Source of the DNA: an uncultured beta proteobacterium
Lineage (GTDB): Bacteria > Pseudomonadota > Gammaproteobacteria > Burkholderiales > Burkholderiaceae_B
NCBI GenBank assembly: GCA_903894155.1
Contig: CAITPF010000390.1
Location: 1-33,960, forward strand
Direction of reading: 5' to 3'
Length of the DNA: 33,960 nucleotides
Every line of letters starts with the position of its first letter. Positions within the stretch are counted from its first letter, which is position 1. The position numbers and the translations under genes are program-made. The notes beneath the pieces were generated by a model, which was not told the DNA's origin, did no database searches, and was given only the letters and a program-made list of their open reading frames with translations. Of this stretch, positions 1-7,219 are shown one piece after another.

Positions 1-403
<403 letters not shown>

Positions 404-618
404 CTATAACCCTACAGGCTATGACCTGAGTGTTGTAGCACCAAGTGCCGTTCAACAAAAAATAGTCAAAATATATCGTCAAGACTTAATAGTCCGATAT
501 ATCAATCTCGACCGCGTCATCGCAGGTCGCACCAACCAAAAACACAGTTGCGCTTCTTCCCAGATTGGAGCAGTTGACACCCATGGGCCCTAAAACCCGT
601 CAACCGCTCAACAAGCTA
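404..618 (+). other. 23S-5S internal transcribed spacer
   Basis: This is a 215-nt spacer without a coding region or tRNA. It is clearly more AT-rich than the flanking genes. It holds a perfect 8-bp inverted repeat (ATATATCG at 471-478 and CGATATAT at 495-502, 16-nt loop) and a CCCATGGG palindrome near 582-589. The inverted repeat could be an RNA processing stem, for example for RNase III or RNase E. That role is inferred from position only. Confidence 0.7.
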
Positions 619-734
619 CGCCTGATGACCATAGCAAGGTGGTACCACTCCTTCCCATCCCGAACAGGACAGTGAAACGCCTTTGCGCCGATGATAGTGG
701 ATGTACGTCTGTGAAAGTAGGACATCGTCAGGCT
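619..734 (+). rRNA. rrf: 5S ribosomal RNA
   Basis: The sequence matches beta-proteobacterial 5S rRNA. The terminal stem is GCCTGATGAC (620-629) against GTCAGGC (727-733). The core CCATAGCAAGGTGGTACCAC and the loop CCCATCCCGAACAGGACAGT are both present. The length of about 115 nt is normal. It lies 215 nt downstream of the 23S end in the same direction and is followed within 15 nt by an intrinsic terminator. Confidence 0.96.
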
Positions 735-744
735 CTTACTCCTC

Positions 745-781
745 AAAACCCCCGCCCGCTTAACCGCGTGTGGGGGTTTTG
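745..781 (+). terminator. rRNA operon terminator
   Basis: AAAACCCCC (745-753) pairs perfectly with GGGGGTTTT (772-780), giving a GC-rich stem that runs into a T-tract. It sits just after the 5S gene, the expected place for the rrn operon terminator. Confidence 0.88.
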
Positions 782-845
782 TCTTTGGGCGGTACCAATT
801 GTCAGGTAAGATCAATACACAATCACTGTATGGAGGCTCTACGAC

Positions 846-1205
846 ATGCCTGATCAGTCTCCCGCCGAAAATCCAGCCGTCAATCTGCGCACGATCACTA
901 ACGTTGCCTACGGCCTGTTTTCATTCGGCTTCCTGACCGCAGGGTTCTTCGGCATTGCAACGGTCGCGGCATTGATCCTGTTGTACGTCAAGCGCGCTGA
1001 TGCCGCCGGCACGATCTACGCAGCGCACTTTGACTGGCTCATCCAGACTTTCTGGTGGGGTCTTCTGTGGCTCGCCCTGAGTGGCCTTGCGACCTTCATC
1101 TACATCGGATGGGCAGGCATCATCGCTACGGTCATCTGGGCGTTGTACCGCCTGATCAGGGGCTGGCTTGCCCTGCTCGAATCCCGTACGCCGCTCGGAA
1201 CCTGA
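846..1205 (+). CDS. small membrane protein (COG3671/DUF4870-like)
   Basis: The product is a 119-aa hydrophobic protein of unknown function. About three membrane segments are visible: residues ~20-48 (VAYGLFSFGFLTAGFFGIAT and onward), ~68-86 (FWWGLLWLALSGL), and ~87-108 (FIYIGWAGIIATVIWALYRL). A soluble stretch with HFDWLIQTFWW lies between the first two. I associate this pattern with the uncharacterised COG3671/DUF4870 membrane proteins common next to beta-proteobacterial housekeeping genes; that is recognition from memory. The start is supported by GGAGG (832-836) 9 nt before ATG. It lies alone between the rRNA terminator and a tandem-repeat/terminator region, so it is probably monocistronic. 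Confidence 0.8.
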   Translation: MPDQSPAENPAVNLRTITNVAYGLFSFGFLTAGFFGIATVAALILLYVKRADAAGTIYAAHFDWLIQTFWWGLLWLALSGLATFIYIGWAGIIATVIWALYRLIRGWLALLESRTPLGT

Positions 1206-1238
1206 CGGGTCGAACCTGGGGGCGGTCAATCGGAAACA

Positions 1239-1376
1239 GGGCTTCTCTCGATGCAAAAAATGGCATCTCGGGATCTAAAAAAAAAGGGCATCTCGGGATG
1301 TAAAAAAAGGGCATCTCGGGGTGTAAAAAAAGGGCATCTCGGGATGTAAAAAAAGGGCATCTCGGGAAACAAAAAA
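1239..1376. repeat. 23-bp tandem repeat made of terminator-arm units
   Basis: A head-to-tail array has unit GGGCATCTCGGGATGTAAA plus an A-run. Three near-identical 23-nt copies lie at 1286-1308, 1309-1331 (one A-to-G change) and 1332-1354. A 22-nt variant is at 1355-1376, a 25-nt variant at 1261-1285, and a degenerate copy at about 1239-1260. The array runs directly into the terminator at 1365-1406, and the repeated part is the left arm of that terminator. On the minus strand each unit reads ACATC-CCGA-GATGCCC followed by a T-run, a small terminator-like hairpin. Slippage duplication is the likely origin. There are no unique spacers, so this is not a CRISPR. Confidence 0.9.
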
Positions 1377-1406
1377 GGGCATCTCACGATGCCCTTTTTT
1401 GTTTCC
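1365..1406. terminator. strong bidirectional terminator
   Basis: GGAAACAAAAAAGGGCATC (1365-1383) and its exact 19-nt complement (1388-1406) form a perfect hairpin with loop TCAC. A- and T-runs on either side of the GC core make it an intrinsic terminator on both strands. It lies between the membrane-protein gene (+) and the SWIB gene (-), which converge here, and can serve both. Confidence 0.93.
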
Positions 1407-1427
1407 GATCGAGATCGATCGATTGGC

Positions 1428-1700
1428 TTATTTCAGGTGCGTGCTGACGATCTTCGTCAGTTCAAACATCGAGACCTGCGCCTTGCCGAACAGGGGAAGC
1501 AGCTTTGCGTCCGCATTGATGTTGCGCCTGTTTGCGGGATCCTGAAGATCGTTCTTCTTGATGTATTCCCAAATCTTTTTGGTGACCTCGGTGCGCGGAA
1601 TCGCGGCGGCACCAATGACGGCGGCAAGCGTGGCGCTCGGCGTGAGGGGCTTCATAAATGCGGCATTCGGCTTGCGTGCAGCGGGTTTGGCAGTGGCCAT
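1428..1700 (-). CDS. SWIB/MDM2 domain protein
   Basis: The product is a 90-aa basic protein. The N-terminal ~18 residues are Ala/Lys/Pro-rich (MATAKPAARKPNAAFM). The rest is a single SWIB fold (LTPSATLAAVIGAAAIPRTE, KIWEYIKKNDLQDP, NADAKLLPLFGK, MFELTKIVSTHL). In eukaryotes the domain occurs in chromatin remodellers and MDM2. Small stand-alone bacterial versions are common in beta-proteobacteria and Chlamydiae, where a DNA-binding or nucleoid role is suspected but not settled. The start at 1700 is chosen because AAGGAGAG lies 5-6 nt upstream and the domain begins soon after. The open frame extends further upstream, but those residues look non-coding. It is divergent from the M20 gene and ends at a strong terminator. 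Confidence 0.88.
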   Translation of the reverse strand: MATAKPAARKPNAAFMKPLTPSATLAAVIGAAAIPRTEVTKKIWEYIKKNDLQDPANRRNINADAKLLPLFGKAQVSMFELTKIVSTHLK

Positions 1701-1803
1701 CGGGGCTCTCCTTATTGGAAGAATGAAGTTCAAGTTGGACGCAAGCTTACTGCCATTGCGCTCTAAACACAAAGGTACTTCGCAAATGTAGCAATTTTGG
1801 GCG

Positions 1804-1839
1804 CAGGGTAAACTACTTTGCGATATCACGTTTACCCTG
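1804..1839. promoter_or_regulatory. 10-bp inverted repeat before the M20 gene
   Basis: CAGGGTAAAC (1804-1813) and GTTTACCCTG (1830-1839) are perfect inverted arms separated by 16 nt, centre to centre 26 bp. They sit in the 149-nt divergent gap between the SWIB gene and the M20 amidohydrolase, with the right arm 10 nt before the M20 ATG. This could be an operator for a dimeric repressor or an RNA stem covering the ribosome binding region. Function is inferred; no regulator gene is adjacent. Confidence 0.5.
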
Positions 1840-1849
1840 ATGCGAAAAC

Positions 1850-3046
1850 ATGTACCCATCAAATCCCATCGAATCTATTCGACAGTTTCACCAGGAATTG
1901 ACCACGCTGCGGCGTGATCTGCACGCCCATCCGGAAATCGGCTTCCAGGAGCTCAGGACATCGGGCATTGTGGCCGGTTCGCTTGAAGCGCTCGGGATCG
2001 ACGTGCACCGCGGCATCGGCAAGACAGGCGTGGTGGGCGTGATCCGCGGAAAGGAGCATACGTCCGGACGCATGGTTGGGCTGCGTGCGGATATGGATGC
2101 ACTGCCGATTACCGAGGCTGGCCAGTCGCAATACTGCTCGACCAAACCGGGCCTTATGCATGCCTGCGGCCATGACGGTCACACAGCCGTATTGCTGGGG
2201 GCTGCCAAGTATCTGGCGCAGACGCGCAACTTCAACGGCACGGCCGTGCTGATATTCCAGCCGGCCGAGGAAGGTCTGGGCGGGGCGAAGGCGATGCTTG
2301 ACGACGGGCTGTTTGAGCGCTTCCCCTGTGATGAGATTTATGCGCTGCATAACTGGCCGGCGTTGCCGCCTGGCACCATCGGTATCAATCCCGGTCCCAT
2401 GATGGCGGCATCCGACAAATTCGAGATCGTGATCGAAGGGCGGGGCGGCCATGGCGCGCACCCCTATCAGACGATCGATCCGATCGTCGTGGCCGCGCAG
2501 GTGATCCTCGGGTTGCAGACGATCGTTTCGCGCAACGTTCACCCGATTGATTCGGCGGTCGTGTCGATCGGCTCGGTGCAGGCAGGCAACCCGGCGGGCC
2601 CATCGGTGATTCCGGGGGACGCGCGCATCGTCGGAACGGTTCGCACCTTCAAGGATTCTGTCCAGGCGCTGGTCGAGTCCCGCATGCGCGTGCTCGCCGA
2701 TTCGATCGCGCAGGCGCATGGTGCGAAGGCCGAGTTGCACTACCAGAGATCCTACCCTGCAACGATCAATACGCCGCGCCATGCGAATTTTGTTGCCGAC
2801 GTCGCGACCGAACTCTTCGGTGTTGACCGTGTCGTGCGCGACCTGATCCCTTCCATGGGATCCGAGGATTTTTCCTTCATGCTCGGCGTAAAGCCCGGCG
2901 CCTATTTCCGTCTGGGGCAGGGCGGGGCGGAATCCGGGACTCTGTTGCATAACTCGCGTTATGACTTCAATGATGAGGTCATCCCGGTCGGCGGCGCGAT
3001 GTTCGCGGCAATCATCGAGCGCAGCATGCCGCTGTTGGAGCGTTGA
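1850..3046 (+). CDS. M20 family amidohydrolase (hippurate hydrolase type)
   Basis: The product is a 398-aa zinc-type amidohydrolase of the M20D group (HipO, IAA-amino acid hydrolase, N-acyl amino acid amidase relatives). These enzymes hydrolyse N-acyl or N-aroyl amino acids in the cytoplasm. Visible motifs are RRDLHAHPEIGFQE near the start, GLRADMDALPI, the metal-binding HACGHDGHTA with Cys106 and His108, PAEEG (Glu140/141), a dimerisation-domain GGHGAHP, MGSEDFS, and the C-terminal HNSRYDFND. The length is typical. The true substrate cannot be read from sequence. The start ATG has no strong Shine-Dalgarno and lies just after an inverted repeat. Stop TGA is 2 nt before the pyrC ATG, so the two are probably co-transcribed. 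Confidence 0.92.
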   Translation: MYPSNPIESIRQFHQELTTLRRDLHAHPEIGFQELRTSGIVAGSLEALGIDVHRGIGKTGVVGVIRGKEHTSGRMVGLRADMDALPITEAGQSQYCSTKPGLMHACGHDGHTAVLLGAAKYLAQTRNFNGTAVLIFQPAEEGLGGAKAMLDDGLFERFPCDEIYALHNWPALPPGTIGINPGPMMAASDKFEIVIEGRGGHGAHPYQTIDPIVVAAQVILGLQTIVSRNVHPIDSAVVSIGSVQAGNPAGPSVIPGDARIVGTVRTFKDSVQALVESRMRVLADSIAQAHGAKAELHYQRSYPATINTPRHANFVADVATELFGVDRVVRDLIPSMGSEDFSFMLGVKPGAYFRLGQGGAESGTLLHNSRYDFNDEVIPVGGAMFAAIIERSMPLLER

Positions 3047-3048
3047 AC

Positions 3049-4098
3049 ATGTCCGATACCTTATCGATCATCCGGCCCGACGACTGGCACTTGCATCTGC
3101 GCGACGGCCCGGCGCTGCGCGCAGTGGTCGGCGACAGCGCGAAGCAGTTCGCGCGTGCCGTGATCATGCCCAATCTCAAGCCGCCCGTGACGACTGTGGC
3201 GCTCGCGCTGGCCTATCGTGACCGCATCACGACCGCGCTGTCCGAGGCTGGCGTCGCGCCGGGCGCGTTCACCCCGCTGATGACGCTTTACCTGACCGAC
3301 AACACAAGCGCCGACGAAATCGACCGTGCCCATGAATCGGGTGCGGTGGTCGCCGTCAAGCTATACCCGGCAGGAGCCACGACCAACTCCGATGCGGGCG
3401 TCTCCGATCTGCTTGGATGTTGCGGCGCGGTCATCGAGCGGATGCAGCGCGTCGGGATGCCTTTGCTGATCCATGGAGAAGTCGCCGACCCTGCCGTCGA
3501 TGTGTTTGATCGGGAGGCCGTGTTCATCGAGCGCGTGATGAAGCCGCTGCGCAAGGCCTATCCTGAGTTGCGCGTTGTGTTCGAACACCTGACGACCAAA
3601 GATGGCGTCGAGTACGTGCGCGATGCGCAGGGGCCTGTCGCGGCCACCATCACGGCGCAGCACTTGCTCTATAACCGCAACGCGATATTCCAGGGAGGCG
3701 TGCGACCGCACTGGTATTGCCTGCCGATCCTCAAGCGCGAGGTGCACCGGCAGGCGCTTGTCGAGGCTGCGACGGGGGATAGCCCGAGGTTCTTCCTTGG
3801 AACGGACAGCGCGCCGCACGCCCGCGGCCTGAAAGAGAATGCTTGCGGATGTGCGGGTTGCTACACGGCCCTGCACGCGATGGAGCTCTATACGACCGCT
3901 TTCGATCGCGCGGGTCGGCTGGATCGACTCGAAGCATTTGCGAGCCTGCGCGGCCCGGATTTTTATCGGTTGCCCCGCAACACCACACGCGTGACGCTGA
4001 GGCGGGAGGCCTATGGCATTCCGCATGAGGTGCCCTACGGCGACGATACGCTCGTTCCGCTCGCGGCGGGAGAGTCGCTGGGGTGGCGACTCGCCTGA
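3049..4098 (+). CDS. pyrC: dihydroorotase
   Basis: The product is a 349-aa class II dihydroorotase, the third step of de novo pyrimidine synthesis, interconverting carbamoyl-aspartate and dihydroorotate. It has RPDDWHLHLRDG with metal ligands His14 and His16, the carboxylated-lysine motif VAVKLYPAGAT (Lys104), LLIHGE, VFEHLTTKDGV, ATITAQHLLYNRN, and the catalytic GTDSAPHA with Asp253. Length and motif order match E. coli PyrC. A TTG codon two codons upstream overlaps the preceding stop; ATG 3049 is preferred because it gives the usual family N-terminus. It is probably expressed with the upstream amidohydrolase and converges on uup across a hairpin. Confidence 0.97.
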   Translation: MSDTLSIIRPDDWHLHLRDGPALRAVVGDSAKQFARAVIMPNLKPPVTTVALALAYRDRITTALSEAGVAPGAFTPLMTLYLTDNTSADEIDRAHESGAVVAVKLYPAGATTNSDAGVSDLLGCCGAVIERMQRVGMPLLIHGEVADPAVDVFDREAVFIERVMKPLRKAYPELRVVFEHLTTKDGVEYVRDAQGPVAATITAQHLLYNRNAIFQGGVRPHWYCLPILKREVHRQALVEAATGDSPRFFLGTDSAPHARGLKENACGCAGCYTALHAMELYTTAFDRAGRLDRLEAFASLRGPDFYRLPRNTTRVTLRREAYGIPHEVPYGDDTLVPLAAGESLGWRLA

Positions 4099-4113
4099 CC
4101 CAGTGCCCGACAA

Positions 4114-4135
4114 GCCCCGCCATTCACGGCGGGGC
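4114..4135. terminator. GC-rich hairpin between convergent pyrC and uup
   Basis: GCCCCGCC (4114-4121) and GGCGGGGC (4128-4135) form a perfect 8-bp stem with a 6-nt loop in the 51-nt gap between two convergent genes. There is no T-run after it, so it is either a weak intrinsic terminator or a 3'-end stabilising stem. Confidence 0.6.
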
Positions 4136-4149
4136 GGACTTCAACGACA

Positions 4150-6039
4150 CTAGCCCTTGCGGGCTTCGAGCGCTTCCCATCGTTCGAATTTGGAAGTCAG
4201 CTCTGATTCGATCGCGGTCAATCGTTGCTGGATCTGCGCAACTTTTGCGGGATCATCGCGATAGAGGGCGCCATCGCCCAACTGTGTCGTGAGCGTTGCC
4301 TGTTCGCGCTCAAGCTCGCCGATTTGCGCGGGGATTTCTTCAAGCTCGCGCAACTCCCATGGCGGCATGCGACTTGCGCGGTTGCGCACCGAAGCCGCCT
4401 GTGACGCGGCCGCGGCTGGCGCGGGGCTTGCGGCCGGCATCGTGGGCGAAGCGTCATTGCCGGCTCCCCGCCTGGCGGTTTCGGCGCCGGATTGCCTGCC
4501 ACCCCGGGGCGTCCCGGATGCTGACACCGCAGCGCGTGCTCGCTTGGCCTGCCGCTCCCAATCGGCGTAGCCGCCAACGTAATCTTTCCAGTTTCCGTCG
4601 CCCTCGAAGACGATCGTCTGCGTGACGACGTTGTCCAGAAAACTGCGGTCATGGCTGACGAGCAGCACCGTGCCGGAATATTCCTGCAGCAATTCTTCCA
4701 ATAACTCCAGCGTCTCGATGTCGAGATCATTGGTGGGTTCGTCCAGCACCAGTACGTTGGCGGGGCGGGCAAAGAGCCTGGCCAGGAGCAGCCGCGCGCG
4801 CTCGCCCCCGGATAGCGAGCTGACCGGGGACTGCGCCCGCGCCGGTGAGAAGAGGAAATCGCCCAGATAGCTCATGACGTGCTTGCGCGTGCCGCCGATC
4901 TCGATCCATTCGCTGCCGGGGTTGATGACGTCCGCAAGCGTTGCGTTCTCGTCAAGCTGGCTTCGCATCTGGTCGAAGTAAGCGACTGCAAGGCTGGTGC
5001 CCAGGCGCACGGTTCCGGAATCCGGCTCCAGTGTTCCCACGATCAGTTTGAGCAACGTGGACTTCCCGGCGCCGTTGGGGCCGATGAAGCCGATGCGATC
5101 ACCCCGCATGATCGTTGTGGAATAGTCGCGTACGACGCAGAGCTCGCCGAATGACTTGCTGACGTGGTCCAGCTCGGCGACGAGCTTGCCCGAGCGCTGT
5201 CCGGCGTCAAGCGCAAGATTGACATTACCCAGTCGGTCTCGCCGGACGGATCGCTCGCGGCGCAGCGCCTCCAGGCGGCGGACCCGGCCTTCGTTGCGCG
5301 TACGCCTGGCCTCCACGCCTTTGCGTATCCAGACCTCCTCCTGGGCGAGCAGCTTGTCGAAGCGGGCGTTTTCCATCCGCTCGGACTCGAGCCATTGGGC
5401 CTTGCGCGCCTGCCAATCCGAGAAGTTTCCGGGGAAGCTCAGGAGCCGCCCACGATCGAGCTCCACGATACGGGTTGCAACGGCATCAAGAAACCGCCGG
5501 TCGTGGGTGATGATGATCGCGCTGCCGGGCCACTGACGCAGTGCGTCTTCCAGCCAGAGAATGCCGTCGAGGTCCAGGTGGTTGGTCGGCTCGTCAAGCA
5601 ACAGGAGATTGGGCTCGCCTGCGATTGCGCGGGCCAGCGCGACGCGCTTGCGCATGCCGCCCGAAAGCTCGCTGACCAACGCGTCGGGCGGCAGGCCCAG
5701 CTTGTCGACCAGTGCCCGGGCGCGCGATGCGCGGGCCCAGTCTTCGTGATAAGGATCCTGCTCGCCCAGCACGGCCTGCATGACCGTTAAGGCCTCGTCC
5801 AGCGAGGGCTCCTGTTCGACCGTGGCAACCTGTACCTGGCCCGAGGTCACGATGTCGCCGTCGTCAGGTTGGGTGCGGCCGTCGAGCAACCGGAGTAGCG
5901 AGGATTTGCCCGCGCCATTGCGCCCGATCAATCCGATGCGTTCGCTGGACTGGATTGCCATGTCCGCGCCGTCAAGCAGGGGATGGTGACCGTAGGCAAG
6001 ATGGACCTGATGGAGTGTGATGAGGGCTTGGCTGGACAT
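4150..6039 (-). CDS. uup: ABC-F ATPase Uup
   Basis: The product is a 629-aa soluble protein with two ABC ATPase domains and no membrane segments, the ABC-F layout. Domain 1 has GRNGAGKSS, LSGGMRKRVALARA, LLLLDEPTNHLDLDG and THDRRFLD. Domain 2 has GPNGAGKSTLL, LSGGERARLLLAR, VLVLDEPTNDLDIE and SHDRSFLD. A charged inter-domain linker, then an Ala/Pro-rich stretch and a C-terminal coiled coil (LRELEEIPAQIGELEREQAT and on), point to Uup rather than EttA or YheS. Uup is linked to ribosome function and to low precise excision of transposons. The start at ATG 6039 is chosen by homology; GTG 6066 would add nine unusual residues. Its promoter region is shared with the divergent rnpB. Confidence 0.93.
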   Translation of the reverse strand: MSSQALITLHQVHLAYGHHPLLDGADMAIQSSERIGLIGRNGAGKSSLLRLLDGRTQPDDGDIVTSGQVQVATVEQEPSLDEALTVMQAVLGEQDPYHEDWARASRARALVDKLGLPPDALVSELSGGMRKRVALARAIAGEPNLLLLDEPTNHLDLDGILWLEDALRQWPGSAIIITHDRRFLDAVATRIVELDRGRLLSFPGNFSDWQARKAQWLESERMENARFDKLLAQEEVWIRKGVEARRTRNEGRVRRLEALRRERSVRRDRLGNVNLALDAGQRSGKLVAELDHVSKSFGELCVVRDYSTTIMRGDRIGFIGPNGAGKSTLLKLIVGTLEPDSGTVRLGTSLAVAYFDQMRSQLDENATLADVINPGSEWIEIGGTRKHVMSYLGDFLFSPARAQSPVSSLSGGERARLLLARLFARPANVLVLDEPTNDLDIETLELLEELLQEYSGTVLLVSHDRSFLDNVVTQTIVFEGDGNWKDYVGGYADWERQAKRARAAVSASGTPRGGRQSGAETARRGAGNDASPTMPAASPAPAAAASQAASVRNRASRMPPWELRELEEIPAQIGELEREQATLTTQLGDGALYRDDPAKVAQIQQRLTAIESELTSKFERWEALEARKG

Positions 6040-6158
6040 TGGCTCTTGAGATGCAGGCCGTCGCACGGAAAGTGTTGCGGCAAGACGCTATTGTCGCAGA
6101 GGAGGTCGGTGAGCTCGCCGGCGCCAGGAGATTCCCGGCACCCGCCGGAATTCACCCG

Positions 6159-6164
6159 TACAAT
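6159..6164 (+). promoter_or_regulatory. candidate -10 element of rnpB
   Basis: TACAAT lies 6 nt upstream of the first base of the RNase P P1 helix, exactly where a sigma-70 -10 box should be. The position 17 nt further upstream (CGGCAC) is a poor -35, so only the -10 is supported. Confidence 0.55.
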
Positions 6165-6170
6165 TCGGGG

Positions 6171-6588
6171 GCAAGGCAGACTGGGCAATCGCGGTGCTTA
6201 CGGCATCGAGGAAGGTCCGGACTCCACAGGGCAGGGTAGCGGCTAACGGCCGTCCGGTCGGTCGTGCGCTCACGCGCGCGGTTCGGCTGAGGAACAGGGC
6301 CACAGAGACGAGTCTGCAACGAGGGTGTGCCGATCAGGCACACACCGCCACGGTTTGACCGTGGTGTGCGCATCGCCCATGGCGGCGCGGGCGTTGCAGG
6401 GTGAAACGCGGCAACCTCTACCCGGAGCAACACCAAATAGGCATGCGTGCGGTTTCGACCGCGAAGGGCGGCTCGTTCAAGCATGCGGGTAGGTGGCTTG
6501 AGCATCCCAGCAATGGGATGCCCAGAGGAATGATTGCCGGCCGGCGCGAGCCGGTCTACAGAATCCGGCCTATAGGTCTGCCTTGCAC
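6171..6588 (+). ncRNA. rnpB: RNase P RNA, class A
   Basis: This is the catalytic RNA of RNase P, which matures tRNA 5' ends. Its ends are set by an 11-bp P1 helix: GCAAGGCAGAC (6171-6181) with GTCTGCCTTGC (6576-6586). All conserved core blocks are present: GAGGAAGGTCCGGACTCC (6208-6225), GGGCAGGGTAGCGGCTAACG, the P15 region CCCGGAGCAACACCAAATAG (6421-6440), GGGTAGGTGGCTTGAGC, AGAGGAATGATTGCCG, and ACAGAATCCGGCCTATAGG (6558-6576). Two deviations from the consensus I know are listed as findings: a compensated pair in P4 and GGC instead of GGU in L15. It lies between uup (divergent) and mraZ. Confidence 0.96.
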
Positions 6589-6716
6589 TTTTCTTGTTGA
6601 TGTACGACTTTGACTTATTGCGCCAATCCTCTGATTTATCTAGAGAATTTTCCTTCGGTCGTTTGTCGAAAGTTCATCTAAGTCCTTGTCCCTATTGGAA
6701 AAATCAACTTTTGTGC

Positions 6717-6745
6717 TTGACCGCGTTCGCCCTTTACCTTAGAGT
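6717..6745 (+). promoter_or_regulatory. probable dcw cluster promoter (PmraZ)
   Basis: TTGACC (6717-6722), a 17-nt spacer and TAGAGT (6740-6745) form a good sigma-70 type promoter 43 nt upstream of the mraZ start. Expected transcription start is near 6752. The MraZ repeats begin at the last base of the -10 box, consistent with autorepression. Confidence 0.72.
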
Positions 6746-6779
6746 GGTGAAAAGTAGGTTTTTGTGCATATTTGTGGGG
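6745..6779 (+). promoter_or_regulatory. MraZ operator: four elements at 10-bp spacing
   Basis: TGGTG (6745), TAGGT (6755), TGCAT (6765) and TGGGG (6775) start exactly 10 bp apart, so each lies on the same face of the helix. MraZ of other bacteria is known to bind TGGGN-type direct repeats separated by 5 nt just downstream of its own promoter. The first and last elements here fit that best and the middle two are degenerate. The array overlaps the presumed transcription start and stops 8 nt before the mraZ start codon. Confidence 0.68.
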
Positions 6780-6787
6780 TGAGACAG

Positions 6788-7216
6788 GTGTTTCAAGGCA
6801 GCAGCGCGCTGACGCTCGATGCGAAGGGCCGGATCAACGTTCCGACCCGGCATCGTGACGCCCTCCTTCTGCAGGCTCAGGGCTGTCTGACGCTGACCCG
6901 GCATCCCGACGGCTGCCTTCTCGTGTACCCGCGGCCCGTATGGGAAATCAAGCGCGAGCAGATCGCCGCCTTTCCGATGCAGGCTCGCGCTTTGCAGCGG
7001 CTGTTGCTCGGCAACGCGCAGGATGTCGAAATCGACGGCTCCGGGCGCATTCTCGTGGCGCCGGAGCTGCGTTCGGCGGCGGGGATGACCCGCGACGCCA
7101 TGTTGCTCGGCATGGGCGCGCACTTCGAATTGTGGGACGCGGCTTGCCTGGCGCGTCGCGAGGCCGAGGATCTCCAGCAAGGCATGGGGGATGTCCTGAA
7201 CCAGTTTTCTTTTTGA
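6788..7216 (+). CDS. mraZ: transcriptional regulator MraZ
   Basis: The product is a 142-aa protein with two SpoVT/AbrB-like (MraZ) domains. MFQGSSALTLDAKGRINVPT opens the first with the DAKGR signature. The second contains VEIDGSGRILVAPELR. MraZ forms a ring-shaped oligomer that binds repeats at its own promoter and represses the dcw cluster. The GTG start at 6788 is chosen because it gives the family N-terminus (FQGS) and GGGGTGA lies 5-6 nt upstream. GTG 6764 and GTG 6779 are in frame but add residues not seen in the family. The stop is 3 nt before rsmH. Confidence 0.95.
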   Translation: MFQGSSALTLDAKGRINVPTRHRDALLLQAQGCLTLTRHPDGCLLVYPRPVWEIKREQIAAFPMQARALQRLLLGNAQDVEIDGSGRILVAPELRSAAGMTRDAMLLGMGAHFELWDAACLARREAEDLQQGMGDVLNQFSF

Positions 7217-7219
7217 GTT

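Noticed and set aside
600..815. Minus-strand 71-aa frame across the 5S gene
   Set aside because: It overlaps the 5S rRNA and its terminator.
1239..1376. Possible CRISPR array
   Set aside because: Units are contiguous with no unique spacers, no cas genes are near, and the unit matches a terminator arm.
6764..6787. Upstream GTG start for mraZ
   Set aside because: It would place the MraZ repeats and the GGGGTGA ribosome site inside the coding region and add residues absent from the family.
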